Below are positions 22,335-31,173 of a DNA stretch of 42,166 nucleotides, in pieces; position 1 is the stretch's first letter, and every line of letters starts with the position of its first letter. Made by a program: the position numbers and the translations under genes. Source of the stretch: an uncultured Anaerolineales bacterium (GTDB taxonomy: Bacteria; Chloroflexota; Anaerolineae; Anaerolineales; UBA4823); NCBI GenBank assembly GCA_937928795.1, contig CALFWB010000025.1, forward strand, positions 1-42,166, written 5' to 3'. The notes beneath the pieces are model-generated. The model made no database searches, was not told the origin of the DNA, and was given only the letters and a program-made list of their open reading frames with translations.

Positions 22335-23645
22335 ATGGCACGCTATATCTTGCGGCGCTTATTTACCATGTTTTTGACCATGGCTCTGGTCTCCATCATC
22401 GTTTTTGCGATTGTTGAGATCGCCCCGGGCAATGTGGCGCGCAATATCCTCGGCGCTTATGCTACTCCAGAGCAAGAACAATCGATGCAGAATCAATTGG
22501 GCTTAGACCGTCCGGTGGTCATTCGCTATATCTCCTGGCTTTTTGGTTCAGATTGGCAAGCCGAACGGGTGGTAGGATACCCGCTCAAGGAGATCACGAT
22601 CAGCGAGGGGACAGTGCAGAAATATCGTCAATGGTGGGCGGTTGACCAGCAAGGTAATCTGATCCAATGGGATGTGGAGAACGGACAATTGATTCGCATG
22701 ATCCGCCAGGCAGATGGCAGTGTGCTAAAGGTCGATGACAGCGCCAGTTGGAAAGTAGATGAAAACGGGCGGCGTTATTTTTGGGGGATTGATAACGCTA
22801 ACCGTGCCGCGCTCTGGGTGGAGGGTGAGGGAGGTATTGAATATCGCTATGAGTATTCGGGCTGGATTGCCGCAACCGACTCGCCGCTGGATTACATCCC
22901 ACTTGGCAAGGGTCTAATCCGCGGTGATGCGGGCATTTCACTGCGCTATAAGCGGCCCGTCTCGGAGGTCATTGCCCGGCGTTTTACCAACTCCCTCATT
23001 CTAGCAGCCTTAGCGATTGCCTTTTCGATCCCTTTGGCGATCGTGCTAGGGCTGATAGCTGGATTGAATGAGGGAAGGTTCCTTGACCGCTTTATTTCGG
23101 TTTCCAGCTTGGTGACGGCAGCATCGCCTGATTTTGCCACCGGTATTTTGTTGATCATGATCTTTGCCCTATGGTTGAAGCTTTTGCCGGGCGCGACGGT
23201 ATTCATGGAAGAATTTGCCGTTCTTAAAAACCCGAAATTGTTAGTCTTGCCGGTGCTAACCGCAAGTTTGGTCGAGATTGGCTACGTCGTGCGCATGACG
23301 CGCGCTAGCGTGGTTGAAGTGATGAACAGCGCTTATGTGCGCACGGCGATTCTCAAGGGCTTGAGCAAAAGCCGCATCATCTTTCACCATGTTCTTCGCA
23401 ATGCAATGATGGCACCGATTACGGTGATCATGCTACATGTTAATTGGTTCATTGGCGGTTTGGTTGTGGTTGAGTCGGTCTTTGGATATCCCGGTCTGGG
23501 TAATCTGATCCTAAACGCAGCGTTATATAAGGATGTTTATACCATCGAAGCTTGTTCGATGATCCTAATCGCTTTAGCGGTGGGCACACAATTGATCGCA
23601 GATGTAATCTACGCAGCGATCAATCCACGCATCCGCTATAACTAG
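22335..23645 (+). CDS. DppB-like ABC permease with large extracytoplasmic insertion
   Basis: A 436-residue inner permease of the dipeptide type, well above the usual 310-340. TM1 (about 9-30) and the LGLDRPVVIRYISWL segment are normal. Residues about 72-197 then form a hydrophilic insertion before the family resumes at GDAGISLRYKRPVSEVI and five more TM helices with the EAA loop (YVRTAILKGLSKSRII). The insertion has two similar Trp-rich stretches (QWWAVDQQGNLIQWD and SWKVDENGRRYFWGID) that look like small beta repeats. ATG at 22335 is chosen over 22320 because AAGGA is 7 bases upstream. Confidence 0.88.
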   Translation: MARYILRRLFTMFLTMALVSIIVFAIVEIAPGNVARNILGAYATPEQEQSMQNQLGLDRPVVIRYISWLFGSDWQAERVVGYPLKEITISEGTVQKYRQWWAVDQQGNLIQWDVENGQLIRMIRQADGSVLKVDDSASWKVDENGRRYFWGIDNANRAALWVEGEGGIEYRYEYSGWIAATDSPLDYIPLGKGLIRGDAGISLRYKRPVSEVIARRFTNSLILAALAIAFSIPLAIVLGLIAGLNEGRFLDRFISVSSLVTAASPDFATGILLIMIFALWLKLLPGATVFMEEFAVLKNPKLLVLPVLTASLVEIGYVVRMTRASVVEVMNSAYVRTAILKGLSKSRIIFHHVLRNAMMAPITVIMLHVNWFIGGLVVVESVFGYPGLGNLILNAALYKDVYTIEACSMILIALAVGTQLIADVIYAAINPRIRYN

Positions 23646-23660
23646 GAAGAGGATGGAATT

Positions 23661-24575
23661 ATGCGTCAAAGTTTACCATTATCGCTAAAATCCTCTCCGC
23701 AAGGCAACGCTGCGCCAGAAGAGATCCGCCCACCCAGTTTGGCGCGGCGAGTACGGGATTTTCTCTCCTTGATCGTGGTATCACCGACAGCTATGGTGGG
23801 GTTAGTGACCGTTCTGATTTGGGTGGTTTTAGCCGTTTTTGCCCCTCAAATTAGCCATTATTCGCCTTACGAACAGGATTACACTCAGATCAACAAGCCT
23901 CCCTCCAGCCAGCACGTCCTCGGCACCGATCATTTGGGGCGGGATGTCTTGGCGCGTCTCTTGTTTGGGGCGCGCACCATTTTGTTGCTCGGGCCACTCT
24001 CGGTTTTGGTGGCTTTTCTGGTAGGGATTGTTTTAGGTTTGCCGGCCGGCTATTACGGTGGCTGGGTTGATGAAACGATTATGCGGATTTTGGATGCCTT
24101 CATGGCTTTTCCGACCATTTTGCTTTACATGATCATTATCTCTGCCTTGGGACCTTCGGCATTGAACGTGGTGATTGCAATTGCCATTGGCGGCACACCG
24201 GGCATCGCTCGATTGGTGCGCGCCCTTACAATGGATATCCGCACGCGCGAATATGTGGCTGCAGCCAAGTTACGGGGCGACTCAGATGTAATCATCATGG
24301 TGCGCGAAATTTTGCCCAACTGTCGTGGACCGCTAATTGTCGATTTCCTCATGCGCGTCGGCTATGCAGCCTTTTACATTGGAACGCTGGGCTTCCTCGG
24401 CTTGGGGTTACCCCCACCCACTCCCGACTGGGGTGGAATGGTGCAAGAAGGGCATACGCGCATGACCGTTAACGTCTGGCCGGTGCTAACTGCCACCCTC
24501 TCGATTATCAGTTTGGTGATCGGCTTGAATCTGTTTGCCGATGGCTTGCGCGAAGAGAGTATGCGCTATCAATGA
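23661..24575 (+). CDS. DppC-like ABC transporter permease
   Basis: A 304-residue second permease of the dipeptide/nickel importer. It has the N-terminal cytoplasmic segment, TM1 at about 38-60, the HVLGTDHLGRDVLARLLFGAR motif typical of DppC/OppC, four to five more helices, and the EAA coupling loop (YVAAAKLRGDSDVIIMVREI). Length is normal for the family. GGAAGAGG precedes the ATG, 15 bases after the first permease gene. It pairs with that permease and the fused ATPase. Confidence 0.93.
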   Translation: MRQSLPLSLKSSPQGNAAPEEIRPPSLARRVRDFLSLIVVSPTAMVGLVTVLIWVVLAVFAPQISHYSPYEQDYTQINKPPSSQHVLGTDHLGRDVLARLLFGARTILLLGPLSVLVAFLVGIVLGLPAGYYGGWVDETIMRILDAFMAFPTILLYMIIISALGPSALNVVIAIAIGGTPGIARLVRALTMDIRTREYVAAAKLRGDSDVIIMVREILPNCRGPLIVDFLMRVGYAAFYIGTLGFLGLGLPPPTPDWGGMVQEGHTRMTVNVWPVLTATLSIISLVIGLNLFADGLREESMRYQ

Positions 24576-24586
24576 GGTCATAAGGA

Positions 24587-26647
24587 ATGAATGAGAATAT
24601 CCCGGTCTTAGCGGTAAAGAACTTAGCCGTCAGTTACAAAACCCGCCGGCGAATTGTGGACGCCGTGCGGGATGTGAGCTTTGAGATCTGGCGCGGTGAG
24701 AATCTGGGCTTGGTGGGCGAATCGGGCTGCGGTAAAAGCACGGTTGCCTATTCGATTGTCAACTTCCTGGGCAGCAATGGGTTTGTCCGTCAAGGAGAAA
24801 TCCTGTTTCGGGGTCAATCTTTACGCAATCGATCCGAGGCAGAGTTGAGGCGTTTGCGTGGCTCAGACATCTCGATGGTTTACCAAGAGCCAATGTCAGC
24901 TCTCAACCCAACCATGCGCATCCAAGATCAGATGGCGGAGACTCTGATGTCCCACCGTGGCTTGGGTCAAAAAGAAGCCTACGATCGGGTATTAGAGGCG
25001 TTGAAGCGTGTCTATATGCCGGATGCCGAGGGCACCATGCGACGTTACCCGCATCAATTATCGGGTGGACAACAACAGCGCGTCCTGATTGCTATGGCGT
25101 TGCTCAATAACCCTTCCTTGTTGATTATGGATGAGCCCACCACGGCGCTGGATGTGACGGTTGAAGCTGCAGTACTAGACTTGATTGCTGAGCTTCAAGC
25201 TCAATATCAGACTGCGACCTTGTATATCTCGCACAATATGGGTGTGGTGGCGCGCGTCTCGCACAAGGTTGCTGTGATGTACGCCGGTGAGATCGTTGAA
25301 ATCGCAGAAGCGGGTGAGGTCTTTCATCGTCCCTTGCACCCCTATACGATGGGATTGATGCGCTGCCTGCCTGATGTGGATGCTCCTAAAGGCTCACGGC
25401 GCTTGATCCCGATCCCCGGACGCGTCCCCTCGCCGCATCAACTGCCACAGGGGTGCATCTTTTCTCCACGCTGTGAATTTGCCCAAGACCGTTGTTTTCA
25501 GGAACATCCTGTGCAAGAGGAGGTTCAACCCAAGCACTACGTGCGCTGTTGGCGAGCAGCGGAGTGGATTGACCAAACAGGGATGAAGGAATGTATCGAA
25601 GAGGAAGTGCCGCCTTGCCCAGAGCGTTGGGAGGAAAATCCACCGCGGTTGCTCAGCCTAAACGGGGTCAAAGTCTATTACCCGGTGCCTTTCCAAACCG
25701 TGGGCGGCTATTTTGGTCTGGAAAAACGCCGTTATGTTCGCGCTGCGGATGGGATTGATTTTCAGATTCAACGTGGGCGCACGTTGGGCGTTGTCGGCGA
25801 GTCGGGTTGTGGAAAAAGCACGATAGCGCGGGCAATTGTTGGTTTAGAGCCTTTGCACGAGGGCAAAATCGAATTTCTCGGCTTGGATATATCCGTCCCC
25901 GTCCACAAACGGTCTTTGGAGATTATCCAACAGATGCAAATGGTCTTCCAAGACCCCAATAGTGTTCTCAATCCCTCTTATTGCATCGGTGACCAAATTG
26001 CCTTTACCCTGCGCCGTTTTCGCACCGTCTCAAAGGAAAGAATTCAAGAGGAAGTGGTCCGTCTGCTGCGGGCAGTGAAATTGGATGAAAGCTATTATTA
26101 TCGTATGCCACGCCAACTAAGCGGTGGAGAAAAACAGCGCATCGGGATTGCCCGCGCCATTGCTTCTCAGCCGGCGCTCTTGATTTGTGACGAGCCAGTT
26201 TCAGCCCTCGATGTTTCAGTCCAAGCAGCGGTTTTGAACTTGCTTCTGGAAATCCAAAACAGCCACAATACGACCATGATCTTGATCTCCCATGATCTCA
26301 GTGCAGTGCGCTTTTTCTCAGATGACGTAGCGGTGATGTATTTGGGGAAAATTGTCGAAATTGGTCCTTGTGAAGCCATTTACACCCCGCCGCACCATCC
26401 CTACACAGCCGCGCTGCTGGCTGCTGTGCCTCGTCCCAACCCAGACTTGAAGGTTTCCCATGTTCGCCTCAGCGGTCGCGTGCCAAGCGCCATTAACCCT
26501 CCGTCAGGGTGTCGCTTCCATACCCGCTGTCCGTTCAAAATCGGAGCGATCTGTGAAGTGGATGAACCACCGGAGCGTGATTTTGGAGGCGGGCACCGCA
26601 TTGTCTGTCACTTGACCGCTGAGGAACTCTATCAGATCAATCCCTAA
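24587..26647 (+). CDS. fused DppD-DppF ABC transporter ATPase
   Basis: A 686-residue protein joining the two ATPase subunits that are usually separate. The first half has Walker [10 protein letters not shown] (44-52), signature LSGGQQQR and Walker [13 protein letters not shown]. The second repeats these as GESGCGKST (about 404-412), LSGGEKQR and [12 protein letters not shown]. Each half ends in the oligopeptide-transporter C-terminal domain with its cysteines ([10 protein letters not shown] and [10 protein letters not shown]), a pattern tied to an iron-sulfur cluster in some DppD proteins. It would power the permease pair encoded just upstream. Confidence 0.93.
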   Translation: MNENIPVLAVKNLAVSYKTRRRIVDAVRDVSFEIWRGENLGLVGESGCGKSTVAYSIVNFLGSNGFVRQGEILFRGQSLRNRSEAELRRLRGSDISMVYQEPMSALNPTMRIQDQMAETLMSHRGLGQKEAYDRVLEALKRVYMPDAEGTMRRYPHQLSGGQQQRVLIAMALLNNPSLLIMDEPTTALDVTVEAAVLDLIAELQAQYQTATLYISHNMGVVARVSHKVAVMYAGEIVEIAEAGEVFHRPLHPYTMGLMRCLPDVDAPKGSRRLIPIPGRVPSPHQLPQGCIFSPRCEFAQDRCFQEHPVQEEVQPKHYVRCWRAAEWIDQTGMKECIEEEVPPCPERWEENPPRLLSLNGVKVYYPVPFQTVGGYFGLEKRRYVRAADGIDFQIQRGRTLGVVGESGCGKSTIARAIVGLEPLHEGKIEFLGLDISVPVHKRSLEIIQQMQMVFQDPNSVLNPSYCIGDQIAFTLRRFRTVSKERIQEEVVRLLRAVKLDESYYYRMPRQLSGGEKQRIGIARAIASQPALLICDEPVSALDVSVQAAVLNLLLEIQNSHNTTMILISHDLSAVRFFSDDVAVMYLGKIVEIGPCEAIYTPPHHPYTAALLAAVPRPNPDLKVSHVRLSGRVPSAINPPSGCRFHTRCPFKIGAICEVDEPPERDFGGGHRIVCHLTAEELYQINP

Positions 26648-26685
26648 CACCAGATAGGAACTTTATCTCAGAAAGGATCTCTTCT

Positions 26686-27930
26686 ATGCACACCGAAAAG
26701 CCCTTCTTTCTCCGCGATCCTTGGAAGTATGAGCCGAATCGGCAAACCTTTGCGGCTCCCGATCGGGAGCTAGGGTTCAATACCCGCGCTTTACATAGCG
26801 GCTTCCGCCCCCTCGAAGACGTAGAGGAGTTTCGCTCTTTTACGGTGCCGATCGTACAATCAATGACCTATCCTTATGAGTGTTTTGAGAAGTTCCCCAA
26901 TTACATCTACGGACGCAGCAAAACGCCAACAGTGAGCGTCCTTGAAAAGCGACTAGCCGCCTTAGAGGGTGGAGAAGCCTGTGTGACTGCTTGCTCGGGA
27001 TCGCAGGCGTTGTTTCAATTGATTTTTACCCTTGCCCGCCCTGGCGATAATGTGGTCACCACACTAAACACCTTTGGCGAAGGGTATAAACAAGCGGCAG
27101 CGATCTTCCCAGAGCGCTGTAATGTAGAATTCCGCTTTGTGCGCGATTTTACCAACCTTGAAGCTTGGGATGAGGCGATTGACGGACGCACAAAATTGGT
27201 TTGGGTGGAAACGCCAAGTAACCCTTGTCTCCAAGTGACGGATATTCGGGGGGTTGCCGAAGTCGCCCATCGGCGCGGTGTGCCTTTGATGGTGGACAAC
27301 ACTACGGCAACAGCGGCCTTACAGAAACCGATGGAACTAGGTGCCGATATTGTCTTACTCTCCTTGACCAAGTTTTTATGCGGCAACGCTACGGTGCTTG
27401 GTGGGGCCGTGATCGGACCTGAAGCCTTAGTGGAGGATATCCGCTGGAATACGACCGAGTTCGTTGGCGCAATCCTCCAGCCCTTTGAGGCATGGTTGAT
27501 GTTGCAGTATTTGGAAACGCTCTCGCTGCGCATGGAACGCCATAGCCAGAATGCCCAACGGGTTGCCGAATTCTTGGCTCAACACCCCAAAGTGAAGCAC
27601 GTCAACTATCCTGGGCTACCCAACCACCCGCAAGCGGAGCTGGCTCAGCGACAGATGAAGGCAAACGGAGGCTTGCTCTCGTTTGTTGTTCCGCACGGGA
27701 TGCAAGGAGCGGCAAAGGTCATGAATAGTTTTCGGCTGATCACCCACGCGGTCACCTTTGGCACCAGCCGCACGATTTGCATGCACCCACGCACGATCAC
27801 CCATGAACATATGACGCAAGAAGAGCGCGATGCAGCCGGGATCGACGATGGACTCATCCGTCTCTCGGTTGGTTTAGAGGATGCGGAAGACATTATCGCC
27901 GACCTTGAGCAGGCGCTGGCTGAGTTATAA
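26686..27930 (+). CDS. Cys/Met-metabolism PLP enzyme (gamma-lyase/sulfhydrylase family)
   Basis: A 414-residue fold-type I PLP enzyme related to methionine gamma-lyase and O-acetylhomoserine sulfhydrylase. It has YGRSKTPTVSVLEKRLAALE, the cofactor strand MVDNTTATAA and the Schiff-base Lys229 (SLTKFLCGN). The Tyr that usually stacks on PLP (TLYGGT-type motif) reads NTFGEGYKQ, with Phe130. An N-terminal extension of about 30 residues is present. It would eliminate or replace a beta- or gamma-substituent of an amino acid. In this locus it may act on a demethylated product of the imported compound (inference); a biosynthetic sulfhydrylase is the alternative. Confidence 0.85.
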   Translation: MHTEKPFFLRDPWKYEPNRQTFAAPDRELGFNTRALHSGFRPLEDVEEFRSFTVPIVQSMTYPYECFEKFPNYIYGRSKTPTVSVLEKRLAALEGGEACVTACSGSQALFQLIFTLARPGDNVVTTLNTFGEGYKQAAAIFPERCNVEFRFVRDFTNLEAWDEAIDGRTKLVWVETPSNPCLQVTDIRGVAEVAHRRGVPLMVDNTTATAALQKPMELGADIVLLSLTKFLCGNATVLGGAVIGPEALVEDIRWNTTEFVGAILQPFEAWLMLQYLETLSLRMERHSQNAQRVAEFLAQHPKVKHVNYPGLPNHPQAELAQRQMKANGGLLSFVVPHGMQGAAKVMNSFRLITHAVTFGTSRTICMHPRTITHEHMTQEERDAAGIDDGLIRLSVGLEDAEDIIADLEQALAEL

Positions 27931-27985
27931 ACTTGCAAGCGATGACAACCCTGATCGGCAAACCAGAGATTTTGCAAGGGAGAAG

Positions 27986-28954
27986 ATGGCAACCTCTTTT
28001 TGGTTGAGCCGGGATGAGGTGATACGCGCCCGCCAAAGGTTGCAAGGGCGTTTGCAGGAGACACCGCTCTTGCGGCTCTCCTCGATGGACGATGCAGAGA
28101 AGGTGGGTGGCGAGATTCTAGCGCGACTTGAATCCTTGCAAGCTACGGGATCGTTCAAAGCCCGCGCCGCGCTCTATGCCTTGGATGAGCTTGAAGGTCA
28201 ATTAGACAAAAGAGGGGTATGGACGGCCAGTGCAGGGAATATGGGCAAGGCGTTGGCTTGGGCAGCCAGGCAAAGGAAAATTCCCTGTTCGGTCGTCATC
28301 CCAAACGATGCTCCGAATGTGAAGCGCAAATCCATCGCACAGTATGGGGCGCGTCTGGTTGAGGTGCCCTTTGAAGAATATCAGCAAGTTCAAGCGCGCG
28401 GTGAGCACCCCGCTATGCAAGGAAAACTGGTGCATCCGTTTGCCGATCGAGCGGTGATCACGGCTCACGCGGTGCTGGGTTGGGAGATTATCGAAGCGCA
28501 TCCTGACCTTGAAGCGATTTTTCTTCCCTACGGCGGCGGAGGATTGTGTGTCGGGGTAGCCCAGGCTGTACGTTTGTTCCAACCCCGGGTTAAAGTCATT
28601 GCCTGCGAAGCGGAGACGGCAACTCCGCTCACGGTCTCGTTGAAAGCAGGCAAACCAATCGAGACCTCTTTTACTCCAAGTTTTATTTCCGGGATGGGAG
28701 CTCCCTTTGTTTTTCCACAGATGTGGGAAATTGTCCAACAACTTGCCCCCGAAACGGTAGTGGTGAGTTTAGCCGAAGTGCGCCACGCCATCCGCTGGTT
28801 ATTCCATGCCTGTCATCTTGTGGTGGAGGGAGCTGGAGCGGTCAGCTTAGCAGCGGCATGGAAGAACCACCAGCGCTTTCACAAGGCGGTTTGTGTGATC
28901 AGCGGCGGAAATATTGATTCTCAATTGCTTTGTGAGATGCTGGAGGATGATTGA
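27986..28954 (+). CDS. threonine/serine dehydratase-like PLP enzyme
   Basis: A 322-residue fold-type II PLP enzyme. The cofactor lysine is Lys58 in ATGSFKARAA, the phosphate-binding loop is YGGGGLCVG, and the C-terminal segment is CVISGGNIDSQLL. It lacks the regulatory ACT domain of biosynthetic threonine deaminase, so it is the catabolic type, forming a 2-oxo acid and ammonia from a hydroxy amino acid or similar substrate. The ATG at 27986 has GGGAG upstream; the frame extends further back but would overlap the preceding gene. It lies between the gamma-lyase-like and second MttB genes. Confidence 0.85.
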   Translation: MATSFWLSRDEVIRARQRLQGRLQETPLLRLSSMDDAEKVGGEILARLESLQATGSFKARAALYALDELEGQLDKRGVWTASAGNMGKALAWAARQRKIPCSVVIPNDAPNVKRKSIAQYGARLVEVPFEEYQQVQARGEHPAMQGKLVHPFADRAVITAHAVLGWEIIEAHPDLEAIFLPYGGGGLCVGVAQAVRLFQPRVKVIACEAETATPLTVSLKAGKPIETSFTPSFISGMGAPFVFPQMWEIVQQLAPETVVVSLAEVRHAIRWLFHACHLVVEGAGAVSLAAAWKNHQRFHKAVCVISGGNIDSQLLCEMLEDD

Positions 28955-29046
28955 TGTCTTTAGTTGGGGAACGCTGTTGGATTATGCATATGCGGTTGTT
29001 GTTCATCGCGATTACTACGGTCATGTCTAACCCTTGACGAGGTGCT

Positions 29047-30492
29047 ATGATCATTCATCAAGATACCACTCCCCACTGGCGAATATTGAATGAGCAAAGT
29101 TGTCAAAGGATCCTTGAGGGAACCTTTTCGGTTCTACAACGCACGGGTGTGTTAGTGCTCAATGCGCAGGCACAAGAAATCCTGCGCTCTGCTGGCTGCT
29201 CAGCGGAAGGTGCCCGCTTTTTCATTCCTTCCGCATTGGTGGAAAAAGCGCTCTCAACAGCGCCGCGCAACTTTACCATTTGGGGAAGGGACGAAACGAA
29301 AGCCATCCACGTTCAACCCGGACGAGTGCATTTCGGCCCCGGTCCAACGTGTACTTACTTTTATGACCCCTACACGCGGGCAAGACGGCGCTCCCGCAAA
29401 GGGGATGCAGCCTTGGTTGCCAGAACGTGTGAGGGGTTGGAGAATTTAGACTATGTGATGAGCCTGAGCATCTTTGAGGATGTGCCTCCTTCCCTATCCC
29501 CTTTGTATGAGTTTGCGGAGATGATCGCTGCCACCCGCAAACCGGTGGTTGCGTGGGCAACTGAGCCTGAAATTTTAGCCCAGATTTATCAGGTTGCACT
29601 TGCCGTTGCGGGAGGCGAAGCAGCATTTTGCGAGAAACCCAACTTTGCCTTTTTTGCTACCTACGAATCGCCTCTGCGTCTGGCTGATGGTCAATTGGGA
29701 TGCTTGCTCTGGGCGGCGGAGCATCATATCCCGGCGATTTGTTTGGGAGGACCTACGGTAGGACTAGAATCGCCCCCGACTGGGGCGTCCGCTTTGGTCT
29801 TGCACTTGGCGGCCGCCTTGGCGGTGTTGACAATTGTGCAATTACAAACGCCTGGTGCGCCTTTGATGACCGGAGCAGCATTGGGCGCAATGGACTTGCG
29901 CACCGCGCGCCCAGCCTATGGCTCACCCGAATTGAGCCTATACACGGCTGCAGCGGCGGAACTTGCCCATTACTTAAACTTACCCTTTATGGGAACAGCA
30001 GGCGCTTCCGAGAGCAAAGCGGTCGATGCGCAAGCCGCTATAGAAATTACCTTTCAAGTTTTGCTCTCTGCCTTGAGCGGTGCGGATTTGGTGCATGATG
30101 TCGGCTTTCTCGATTGCGCCGATATTGGGTCGCTTGAATTGTTGCTCTTAGTGGATGAAACCATCGAGATGGCAAGGCGCATTCTGCGCGGGATCGAGGT
30201 TAATCCTGAAACCATGATGTTAGACGTCATCCAGAGCGTTGGTCCTGGCGCTCTTTTCCTTTCCCAACCGCGCTCGGTTGCGTTATGTAAATCGGAGATC
30301 TGGGTCCCAAAGCTCGCCGACCGCAATGCGTATGCAATTTGGGAACGAAATGGCGGTAAATCTTTTGACGAGCGAGTCCATCGGCGCCTCATGGAGATTT
30401 TAGAAGCAACACCGAACAACAGCTTGCCTGCGAAGACGCAACGGGAAATCCAGGGCGTTCTGGAAGCGGCAAAAAGCAGGGTTACCAGTTAA
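29047..30492 (+). CDS. MttB-superfamily (COG5598) methyltransferase, non-pyrrolysine, copy 2
   Basis: A 481-residue second MttB homolog, clearly diverged from the first. It shares the N-terminal RTGVLVLNAQAQEILRSAG region, GTAGASESKAVDAQAAIE at the position of the pyrrolysine region, and ALSGADLVHDVGFLDCADIG. No in-frame amber codon. The substrate pocket segment differs (FGPGPTCTYFYDPYTR against FGGGSDCLNILDHRSG), so the two may act on different substrates or successive methyl groups. GAGGT lies 5 bases before the ATG. It ends the locus. Confidence 0.86.
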   Translation: MIIHQDTTPHWRILNEQSCQRILEGTFSVLQRTGVLVLNAQAQEILRSAGCSAEGARFFIPSALVEKALSTAPRNFTIWGRDETKAIHVQPGRVHFGPGPTCTYFYDPYTRARRRSRKGDAALVARTCEGLENLDYVMSLSIFEDVPPSLSPLYEFAEMIAATRKPVVAWATEPEILAQIYQVALAVAGGEAAFCEKPNFAFFATYESPLRLADGQLGCLLWAAEHHIPAICLGGPTVGLESPPTGASALVLHLAAALAVLTIVQLQTPGAPLMTGAALGAMDLRTARPAYGSPELSLYTAAAAELAHYLNLPFMGTAGASESKAVDAQAAIEITFQVLLSALSGADLVHDVGFLDCADIGSLELLLLVDETIEMARRILRGIEVNPETMMLDVIQSVGPGALFLSQPRSVALCKSEIWVPKLADRNAYAIWERNGGKSFDERVHRRLMEILEATPNNSLPAKTQREIQGVLEAAKSRVTS

Positions 30493-30574
30493 TCGACTCG
30501 ACTTTAGGAAAACCGGCTATACCGCCGCACACGGGTGGTTGAAAAGCCCTAATGCTGCAAAATTGCAAATAAAA

Positions 30575-30603
30575 TTGATAGTAAACTCTATTTAGAGTAT
30601 AAT
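30575..30603 (+). promoter_or_regulatory. promoter with embedded palindrome, DUF4332 gene
   Basis: TTGATA (30575-30580), a 17-base spacer and TATAAT (30598-30603) form a strong promoter with a start near 30610. Inside the spacer and touching the -10 is ACTCTA-TT-TAGAGT (30585-30598), a perfect inverted repeat that could be an operator. The leader of about 75 bases ends in AAAGGAG. Confidence 0.75.
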
Positions 30604-30684
30604 TTCTTTACGGGCTTCAATGCATGGTTGTTCAATGCCAGCGTCCCGATCAACAATCCCGATCAATAGAAAAGGAGTGAAACG

Positions 30685-31089
30685 ATGGCAAAATTGGAAG
30701 ATGTTGAAGGAATCGGCCCGGCATACGCCGAGAAACTGCGCCAAGCGGGTGTGCGTTCAACCGACGCCTTTCTAAAGCGTGCTGCTACCCCTAAAGGCAG
30801 GCAAGAACTAGCCGAGAAGAGCGGCATCAGCGAAAAACTAATTTTAGAATGGGCGAATCATCTTGACCTTTATCGGATCAAAGGGGTTGGTTCGGAGTAT
30901 TCCGACTTGCTCGAGGAAGCCGGTGTGGATACGGTCGTGGAGCTGGCACAGCGCAACCCCGAAAATTTATACCAAAAGTTGATCGAAGTGAATAACGCCA
31001 AAAAGCTGGTCAGGAAAATGCCGGTGCAATCTCAAGTAGCCGATTGGATCGAACAAGCGAAAAAATTGCCCCGCGTTTTACAGTACTAA
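30685..31089 (+). CDS. DUF4332 helix-hairpin-helix protein
   Basis: A 134-residue protein made of two helix-hairpin-helix-like units: VEGIGPAYAEKLRQAGV (about 8-24) and IKGVGSEYSDLLEEAGV (about 71-87), each followed by a short helical segment. It matches the DUF4332 family, often annotated as a cytoplasmic DNA-binding-like protein of unknown role. AAAGGAG lies 7 bases before the ATG. It has its own promoter and appears monocistronic. Confidence 0.85.
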   Translation: MAKLEDVEGIGPAYAEKLRQAGVRSTDAFLKRAATPKGRQELAEKSGISEKLILEWANHLDLYRIKGVGSEYSDLLEEAGVDTVVELAQRNPENLYQKLIEVNNAKKLVRKMPVQSQVADWIEQAKKLPRVLQY

Positions 31090-31173
31090 GCTAAAGCGGA
31101 TCAATCTCTCAATCCGTAAACCAGAAAACTTTGCCATACGGGCTGGCAAATGGTGTAAAGCCCAGCGCTTTCT

